Assembly (NCBI GenBank): GCA_902493665.1
Contig: CABUQL010000003.1
Coordinates: 1 to 20,799 of the forward strand
DNA from: an uncultured Eubacteriales bacterium
GTDB taxonomy: Bacteria > Bacillota > Clostridia > UMGS1810
Direction: 5' to 3'
DNA length: 20,799 nt
In this document: positions 16,732 through 20,799 of the stretch, in pieces
Layout of the letters: every line of letters starts with the position of its first letter
How positions within the stretch are numbered: position 1 is the first letter of the stretch
Notes under the pieces: generated by a model
What the model was told of the DNA's origin: nothing
The model's database searches: none
The model's input: the letters and a program-made list of their open reading frames with translations, nothing else
Translations under genes and position numbers: made by a program

Positions 16732-17622
16732 GTGAAAAAAACTATTTTCACAGGCAGCGGTGTTGCAATTGTTACACCGTTTGACAAAAACGGCGAAGTT
16801 GATTACAAAGCTTTGGAAAAACTTCTTGATTTCCATGTTGAAAATTCAACCGACGCCATAATAATATGCGGAACAACAGGCGAAGCTGCGGCTATGAGCG
16901 AAAAAGAACATATTGATGTTATTGCACACACTGTAAAATATATAAACAAAAGAATTCCTGTTGTTGCAGGAACGGGAAGTAACGACACTGCGTTTGGTAT
17001 CGAGCTTTCAAAAGAAGCCGAAAGAGTCGGCGCAGACGGTCTTTTAACCGTTACGCCTTACTACAACAAAACTACTCAGAAAGGCCTTGTAAAGCATTTT
17101 ACGGCAATTGCGGATTCTGTAAATCTGCCTATTATTCTCTACAACGTTCCTTCGAGAACAGGTCTTAACATTACGCCGGCAACGCTTTTTGAATTATCAA
17201 AAGTTGACAACATTGTCGGAATTAAAGAAGCAAGCGGAAACATTTCGCAGACCGCAAAAATGGCATCGCTCTGTCCCGATATAGACATCTATTCGGGCGA
17301 CGACGAAATGACGGTTCCGGTGCTTTCGCTCGGCGGAAAAGGTGTTATCTCGGTGCTTGCAAACGTTGCGCCGAAGGAAACGCACGACATGGTTTACAAA
17401 TTCTTGGAAGGCGACACAAAAGGCGCATTAAAGCTTCAGCTTAACGCAATTGAGCTTATAGACGCACTTTTTATCGAAGTTAACCCGATCCCCGTAAAAG
17501 CGGCATTAAAACTTATGGGGCTTGACACAGGAGTTTTAAGACTTCCTCTCTGCGAAATTGACGACAGTCACTTAGAAATTCTCAAAAAAGCCATGATTAA
17601 CTACGGAATCAAGCTTGCTTAA
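16732..17622 (+). CDS. dapA: 4-hydroxy-tetrahydrodipicolinate synthase
   Basis: DapA condenses pyruvate with aspartate semialdehyde, the first committed step to diaminopimelate and lysine. The 296-residue TIM-barrel protein is standard length. Catalytic elements seen are GTTGE (47-51), TPYYN with the proton-relay tyrosine (110/111), NVPSRTG with Arg142, and the Schiff-base lysine Lys165 in GIKEASG. The start is GTG with GGGAGGG upstream. It follows asd by 24 bp and precedes dapB by 63 bp, so the cell makes consecutive enzymes from one riboswitch-controlled mRNA. Confidence 0.98.
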   Translation: MKKTIFTGSGVAIVTPFDKNGEVDYKALEKLLDFHVENSTDAIIICGTTGEAAAMSEKEHIDVIAHTVKYINKRIPVVAGTGSNDTAFGIELSKEAERVGADGLLTVTPYYNKTTQKGLVKHFTAIADSVNLPIILYNVPSRTGLNITPATLFELSKVDNIVGIKEASGNISQTAKMASLCPDIDIYSGDDEMTVPVLSLGGKGVISVLANVAPKETHDMVYKFLEGDTKGALKLQLNAIELIDALFIEVNPIPVKAALKLMGLDTGVLRLPLCEIDDSHLEILKKAMINYGIKLA

Positions 17623-17685
17623 TTAAAAAGTCAAACCTTACACGGTTCATAGTGTAAATCGCAAAATTTATACGGAGTAATACAT

Positions 17686-18437
17686 ATGATTAATGTTATT
17701 TTAAGCGGATGCACGGAAAAATGGGAAAAGTTATATCAAGGCTTGCAAAAGATGACGAACTTATAAACATCGTATGCGGTTTTGACATCAACACGGATTC
17801 TTTCGACGGATTTCCCGTTTATTCAAATTACGAAGATTTCAAAGAAAAAACCGATGTTATAATAGATTTTTCGCATCCCGACAATGCAAAAAAACTCACC
17901 GGCTACTGCAAAAAAACAGGAATTGCGCTTGTTATTGCAACAACCGGGCTTTCCGATGAGCAAAAAAATGCGGTTATCGACTGTGCAAAGAGTGTTCCCG
18001 TATTTTTCAGCGCAAATATGTCGCTCGGTGTGAATTTACTTGTTAATCTTGTAAAAAAAGCAACCGAGATTTTAAGCGATACGTTTGATATTGAGATAGT
18101 CGAAAAGCATCACAACAAAAAAATAGACGCTCCGAGCGGTACGGCGCTTATGCTTGCAGACGCTGCAAACAGCACGTGCCAAAACGCATACGAATATGTT
18201 TACGACAGGCACAGTGTGCGCCAAAAACGTGAAAAGAACGAAATCGGCATACACTCTGTAAGAGGCGGTACAATTGTCGGGGAACATTCGGTGATTTTTG
18301 CCGGGACCGATGAGATTATTGAGCTTAAGCACACTGCAATGAGCAAAGAGATTTTTGCGGCGGGAAGCATTAAAGCGGCAAAATTTCTTGCAGGAAAAGG
18401 CGCAGGGCTTTACGATATGCAGGATTTAATGAAATAA
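17686..18437 (+). CDS. dapB: 4-hydroxy-tetrahydrodipicolinate reductase, frame broken near the N-terminus
   Basis: DapB reduces the DapA product with NAD(P)H, the second step to diaminopimelate. ATG 17686 with CGGAGTAAT upstream starts MINVILSGCT, the family N-terminus, but the frame then leaves the gene. The next frame continues as GKMGKVISRLAKDDEL through to 18437. One G is missing at 17715-17716, where ACGGAAAA should read ACGGGAAAA. With it restored, the Rossmann motif GCTGKMG (8-14) is perfect and the protein is 250 residues, the normal length. The catalytic HHNKKIDAPSGTA (142-154) and SANMSLGVNLLV are intact. An internal ATG at 17709 would lose the first strand and the glycine loop. As the gene should be essential, a sequencing or assembly error is the likelier reason. 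Confidence 0.92.
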
Positions 18438-18468
18438 ATAATTCTTGACGGAAAGGTTATGAAATTCT

Positions 18469-18909
18469 ATGGAAAGAGGCACTGTTTCCGATATTTCGGT
18501 GTCATACGATATTTCGGTTATATCGGTAAACAATACTGATTTTTCTAAGATAAATGAAATTATTTCATTACTTTCGGATATAAATGTGGATATGATTACA
18601 ATGGCGGACACGTCTTCCGAACTGTCAACGCTTATGATTTCGGTTAGCGACAGCGATGCGTCGGCGTGCATTGAGAAAATCAACTCGGCAACACCGTCGT
18701 TATCAGTTTTAAGCAGCGGCAACGCAAAGGTTTCAATCAGAGGCGCCGGGTTTAAAAATTCGCCCGAAAAAATGGCGTTCGTGGTTGACGATATAATCGA
18801 TTGCGGTGTTGATATCAAGCTTTTCTCGTTTTCCGATACGGATTTTACGGTGATTTGCGACAGTATGTATGCGTCAGACGTTCTCGCCGCACTGAAAAAA
18901 TACAATTAA
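18469..18909 (+). CDS. Stand-alone tandem ACT-domain protein, aspartokinase regulatory-domain-like
   Basis: This 146-residue cytoplasmic protein resembles only the C-terminal regulatory half of aspartate kinase. The first half (SDISVSYDISVISV then SDINVDMITM, about 8-45) looks like the first ACT domain. The second half opens with KVSIRGAGFKNSPEKMAFVV (87-106) and continues GVDIKLFSFSDTDFTVIC, matching the aspartokinase pattern of a glycine-rich strand and then a ligand-binding I..S....V strand. No kinase domain is present here or just upstream. It is the last gene of the riboswitch operon, 31 bp after dapB. ATG 18469 lies 12 nt from GGAAAGG; another ATG at 18459 is in a short closed frame. 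A role as amino-acid sensor or aspartokinase partner is inference. Confidence 0.75.
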   Translation: MERGTVSDISVSYDISVISVNNTDFSKINEIISLLSDINVDMITMADTSSELSTLMISVSDSDASACIEKINSATPSLSVLSSGNAKVSIRGAGFKNSPEKMAFVVDDIIDCGVDIKLFSFSDTDFTVICDSMYASDVLAALKKYN

Positions 18910-18913
18910 GATC

Positions 18914-19047
18914 ATCCTATAGGCGCTTTTTTGAAAAAAAGCTTAGCAAAAAAACGCTCGTGCAAAACTGTCGTTTTGCAGAGAGAAATTAAAAATCAAG
19001 CAATCAAACAGCCGAAAGATTACATAAAATGATGTTTTCTTTCGGCT
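18914..19047 (+). repeat. Modular dispersed repeat, left copy bracketing the RHH gene
   Basis: The modules in order are CCTATAGGCGC with a T-run/A-run palindrome (18914-18940), TTAGCAAAAAAACGCTCG, the hairpin GCAAAAC-TGTC-GTTTTGC (18962-18979), AGAGAAATTAAAAATCAAG, and a stem AGCCGAAAGA / TCTTTCGGCT (19010-19019 and 19038-19047). The stretch from the T/A palindrome to GCCGAAAG (about 90 bp) is closely matched, inverted, at 19457-19581. Confidence 0.8.
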
Positions 19048-19073
19048 ATATAATTATTTCGTATTCAATTTAT

Positions 19074-19142
19074 CTAGGGGCGATTCTTAAATCGCCCGTT
19101 TTTTATTATTATTGGTTCTCCGTTGGCAAATATTTTTTCCAT
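19074..19142 (-). pseudogene. 22-codon mini-ORF, possibly a truncated gene
   Basis: ATG 19142 is preceded by AAAAGGG at about 8 nt and encodes MEKIFANGEP, then IIIKNGRFKNRP, then TAG. It diverges from the RHH gene, with the operator palindrome between the two. Its last third is made of the GGGCGATT hairpin sequence, which suggests that a longer gene was cut by that repeat. It may equally be chance. Confidence 0.25.
19078..19104 (+). terminator. Terminator after the lysine operon
   Basis: GGGCGATT (19078-19085), loop CTTA, AATCGCCC (19090-19097), then G and six T residues form a textbook rightward terminator. It is 170 bp past the ACT gene and would insulate the RHH gene. Confidence 0.82.
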
Positions 19143-19164
19143 TAAAACATCCCTTTTAAAAATT

Positions 19165-19189
19165 TTGTGTACTTAATTTAAGTACACAA
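19165..19189. promoter_or_regulatory. 25-bp perfect palindrome, candidate operator
   Basis: Arms TTGTGTACTTAA (19165-19176) and TTAAGTACACAA (19178-19189) flank a single central T. It lies immediately upstream of the RHH gene promoter and between it and the divergent mini-ORF. Ribbon-helix-helix proteins commonly bind such sites to repress their own gene; that is inference here. Confidence 0.6.
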
Positions 19190-19220
19190 TTCACATTATA
19201 AGACATTTTATTTATATAAT
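19190..19220 (+). promoter_or_regulatory. Possible promoter of the RHH gene
   Basis: TTCACA (19190-19195) and TATAAT (19215-19220) are separated by 19 bp, a slightly long spacer. The -35 abuts the palindrome, so a protein bound there would block polymerase. Confidence 0.4.
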
Positions 19221-19240
19221 CAACTTATATTAAGTTTAAA

Positions 19241-19261
19241 ATAAGTACATTTTATACTTAT
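19241..19261. promoter_or_regulatory. Second inverted repeat next to the RHH ribosome binding site
   Basis: ATAAGTA (19241-19247) and TACTTAT (19255-19261) surround CATTTTA. It shares the AAGTA/TACTT core of the upstream palindrome and ends 1 nt before AGGAGG. It could be a second operator or a hairpin affecting translation. Confidence 0.45.
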
Positions 19262-19272
19262 AGGAGGATTAT

Positions 19273-19440
19273 ATGGATAAAATTAAGGACAAGCATTTGG
19301 GAATCAGAATTGACGCTGATCTTCATTATAAATTGCATTATATTTCTGCTTATGAGGGAAGAAGCGCAAACGGAGAGATTTTGTACCTTATAAGAAAAGA
19401 AATTGAACGGTTTGAAAAAGAAAACGGAGAAATTAAATAG
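19273..19440 (+). CDS. Small Arc/CopG-type ribbon-helix-helix DNA-binding protein
   Basis: This 55-residue protein starts at ATG 19273 with AGGAGG 6 nt upstream. The sequence begins MDKIKDKHLGIRIDADLHYK, continues LHYISAYEGRSANGEILYLI and ends in a charged helix RKEIERFEKENGEIK. The pattern is a short basic beta strand (LGIRID), helix 1 (ADLHYKLHYISAYEG), a turn with the RHH-typical GRSANGEI, and helix 2. This is the layout of Arc-family regulators, seen alone or as antitoxins. No toxin gene is adjacent: the next element downstream is a repeat. The AAGTA-core palindromes upstream suggest autoregulation. It is enclosed by two inverted copies of a modular repeat, suggesting that it may have arrived or be maintained as a cassette. 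Its true targets are unknown. Confidence 0.85.
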   Translation: MDKIKDKHLGIRIDADLHYKLHYISAYEGRSANGEILYLIRKEIERFEKENGEIK

Positions 19441-19456
19441 TTTTTTACAAATTCAA

Positions 19457-19581
19457 AAACAGCCGAAAGAAACAAAATACCTGTTGCTTTCGGCTGTTTG
19501 ATTTCTTGATTTTTAATTTCTCTCCGCAAAACTACAGTTTTGCGCTGAAAGTTTTTTGGTTACTTTTTTTAAAAAAGTAAC
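19457..19581 (-). repeat. Modular dispersed repeat, right (inverted) copy
   Basis: Read on the minus strand, it opens with a GTTACTTTTTT/AAAAAAGTAAC palindrome (19581-19559), then CCAAAAAACTTTCAGC and the hairpin GCAAAAC-TGTA-GTTTTGC (19543-19526). GAGAGAAATTAAAAATCAAG (about 19524-19505) follows, then AATCAAACAGCCGAAAG in a 13-bp stem (19457-19469 with 19487-19499). That stem may terminate the RHH transcript. Modules and order match 18914-19047. Confidence 0.8.
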
Positions 19582-19639
19582 GAATAAAATTACTAAGTAA
19601 AATCAGCGTTATTTTTGTGTTAAGATATTGTAAATATTA

Positions 19640-19668
19640 TTGATTTACTGCGCAGTTTGTGATATAAT
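19640..19668 (+). promoter_or_regulatory. Extended -10 promoter of pyk
   Basis: TTGATT (19640-19645), 17 bp, and TATAAT (19663-19668) are preceded by TGA (extended -10). The start near 19675 leaves an untranslated leader of about 220 nt before pyk. Confidence 0.75.
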
Positions 19669-19822
19669 TAATTCTGATTTCGGATTTATTTGTAATGGCT
19701 AAAAAACATTAAAAAACGGTTTGTTTTTGATTGAACTCTAAGAATTTTGGTAAAAATTTAACAATCTGAAATTATTTTGAGTTTTATGATGTATATTAAT
19801 AATAATTAATGATAAATAACGA

Positions 19823-19868
19823 TTTCGGCAAGCTTTTAGCCACTGCTTGTTTTTTCATCTTGCCGGAA
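19823..19868 (+). promoter_or_regulatory. Mutually exclusive hairpins in the pyk leader, candidate attenuator
   Basis: CAAGC (19829-19833) can pair with GCTTG (19845-19849), which is followed by six T residues: a weak terminator, extendable by two G-U pairs. Alternatively CGGCAAG (19826-19832) pairs with CTTGCCG (19859-19865), extendable by TTT/GAA to about 10 bp, which would remove the terminator. The ribosome binding site GGGGTG (19880-19885) stays free in both. Confidence 0.45.
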
Positions 19869-19893
19869 TAATTTAAAACGGGGTGTTGTAAAA

Positions 19894-20799
19894 ATGAGAA
19901 AAACAAAAATTATATGCACACTCGGACCTGCGTGCACCGACAAGGAAATACTAAAACAAATGCTAAGCGCCGGCATGAACGTCGGAAGATTTAATTTTTC
20001 GCACGGAACGCACGACGAACACAGAGAGCGAATGAATCTTTTCAAAGCGGCAAGAGAAGAGCTTGGTATTCCTGCGGCAATGCTGCTCGACACAAAAGGC
20101 CCCGAATACAGAATAAAAACGTTTAAAAACGGCAAAATCATGCTAAACGACGGCGACGAGTTTACACTCACCACTGAGGACATCGTCGGCGATGAGACAA
20201 AAGTTTCGGTATCGTACGAGAATCTGCCCAACGAGCTTGAAATTGACGACAATGTTTTAATCAACAACGGGCTTATAATTTTAAAGGTTACGGGTAAAAA
20301 CGACAAGGAGATTTTCTGCCGTGTTATTGCCGGCGGCGAGCTTTCCGACAGAAAAAGCATGAGTTTTCCGAACAAGGTTCTGCATCAGGTGTATCTTAGC
20401 GAGCAGGACAAAGCCGATATCCTTTTCGGTATCGAGATGGATGTTGATTACATTGCATGTTCGTTTGTTTCGTGCAAGCAGGACATGATTGACATACGTG
20501 AGTTTGTTAACGCAAACGGCGGCGATCAGATTGACCTTATTGCAAAGATCGAAAACCGCTCGGGCGTTGACAACATTGAAGAAATACTTTCGGTCAGCGA
20601 CGGTATTATGGTTGCCAGAGGCGATATGGGCGTGGAGATTCCGTACGAGGAACTTCCGTCGATCCAAAAAAAGCTTATTACAACATGCCGTATCAAGGGA
20701 AAGAGGGTTATAACCGCAACGGAAATGCTTGAGTCGATGATTCACAATCCGCGTCCGACAAGAGCGGAGATTTCCGACGTTGCAAATGCGGTTTACGAC
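19894..20799 (+). CDS. pyk: Pyruvate kinase (C-terminus cut by window edge)
   Basis: Pyruvate kinase makes pyruvate and ATP from phosphoenolpyruvate and ADP, the last step of glycolysis. The frame gives 302 codons to the window edge. Family length is at least about 470, so the C-terminal part is missing. Motifs seen are RKTKIICTLGPAC (2-14), MNVGRFNFSHGTHDEH (28-43), LLDTKGPEYR (64-73), the catalytic Lys218 in LIAKIENRSG, the metal and substrate site MVARGDMGVEIP (239-250), and ITATEMLESM...PTRAEISDVANAVYD at the edge. DRKSMSFPNKV replaces the more usual KGVNLPG segment, a variant I associate with some Clostridia. The ATG follows GGGGTG by 8 nt. Its own promoter and a structured leader lie upstream. 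Confidence 0.97.
   Translation, partial: MRKTKIICTLGPACTDKEILKQMLSAGMNVGRFNFSHGTHDEHRERMNLFKAAREELGIPAAMLLDTKGPEYRIKTFKNGKIMLNDGDEFTLTTEDIVGDETKVSVSYENLPNELEIDDNVLINNGLIILKVTGKNDKEIFCRVIAGGELSDRKSMSFPNKVLHQVYLSEQDKADILFGIEMDVDYIACSFVSCKQDMIDIREFVNANGGDQIDLIAKIENRSGVDNIEEILSVSDGIMVARGDMGVEIPYEELPSIQKKLITTCRIKGKRVITATEMLESMIHNPRPTRAEISDVANAVYD

Noticed and set aside
17638..17657. TTACAC...GTGTAA inverted repeat between dapA and dapB
   Set aside because: Six weak base pairs with no T-tract; not a terminator and no evident function.
18426..18905. Antisense 159-codon frame opposite the ACT gene
   Set aside because: It lies wholly opposite a recognisable family gene, has no ribosome binding site, and its serine/isoleucine-rich product looks like a mirror frame.
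19273..19600. Toxin-antitoxin pair around the RHH gene
   Set aside because: No second gene with a ribosome binding site follows; the downstream DNA is the dispersed repeat.
19836..20745. Long minus-strand frames opposite pyk
   Set aside because: They overlap a clear pyruvate kinase and have no ribosome binding site or family match.

Overview
The window comes from a moderately AT-rich, Gram-positive-type anaerobe, most likely a spore-forming member of the Clostridia. The evidence is strong purine-rich ribosome binding sites with TTG and GTG starts, sigma-A promoters of the TTGACA-N17-TATAAT type, a lysine (L-box) riboswitch, a SpoIID/LytB-domain gene, a large secreted SLH-domain protein, and clostridial-type UvrA, Pyk and DapA. 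Nearly everything recognisable is housekeeping; I see no phage, transposase, CRISPR or toxin gene.

Layout. Positions 1-4556 hold a leftward uvrB-uvrA excision-repair operon (uvrA runs off the left edge) with a near-consensus promoter, divergent from murC (4650-5990). An intergenic stretch of about 670 bp follows, with tandem repeats, hairpins and copies of a modular dispersed repeat. Next is a monocistronic leftward gene for a 1046-residue SLH-domain surface protein (6664-9804). It has its own strong promoter, a long leader with a stem-loop, and a terminator. The leftward pyrG (CTP synthase) and the leftward spoIID-like - queA - tgt cluster (queuosine tRNA modification) fill 10054-15244.

Divergently, a promoter and lysine riboswitch control asd - dapA - dapB - ACT-domain gene (15706-18909), the aspartate/lysine-diaminopimelate branch. 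The last gene looks like the regulatory half of aspartokinase without the kinase. Positions 18914-19581 form a small island: a 55-residue ribbon-helix-helix protein gene with a palindromic operator, enclosed by two inverted copies of the modular repeat. The window ends in pyk (pyruvate kinase, cut by the right edge), preceded by a leader of about 220 nt with mutually exclusive hairpins.

Three genes do not read through in one frame: queA (7 nt missing, at a place where a tandem repeat is inferred), the spoIID-like gene (1 nt missing) and dapB (one G missing inside the Rossmann glycine motif). In each case restoring the missing bases gives an intact protein of normal family length. All three lie within 4 kb, and dapB should be essential, so sequencing or assembly error competes with real gene decay.

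The strongest leads are the repeat-bracketed RHH island with its operator and divergent mini-ORF, the modular repeat family, the stand-alone ACT protein in a lysine-riboswitch operon, and the candidate attenuator in front of pyk.
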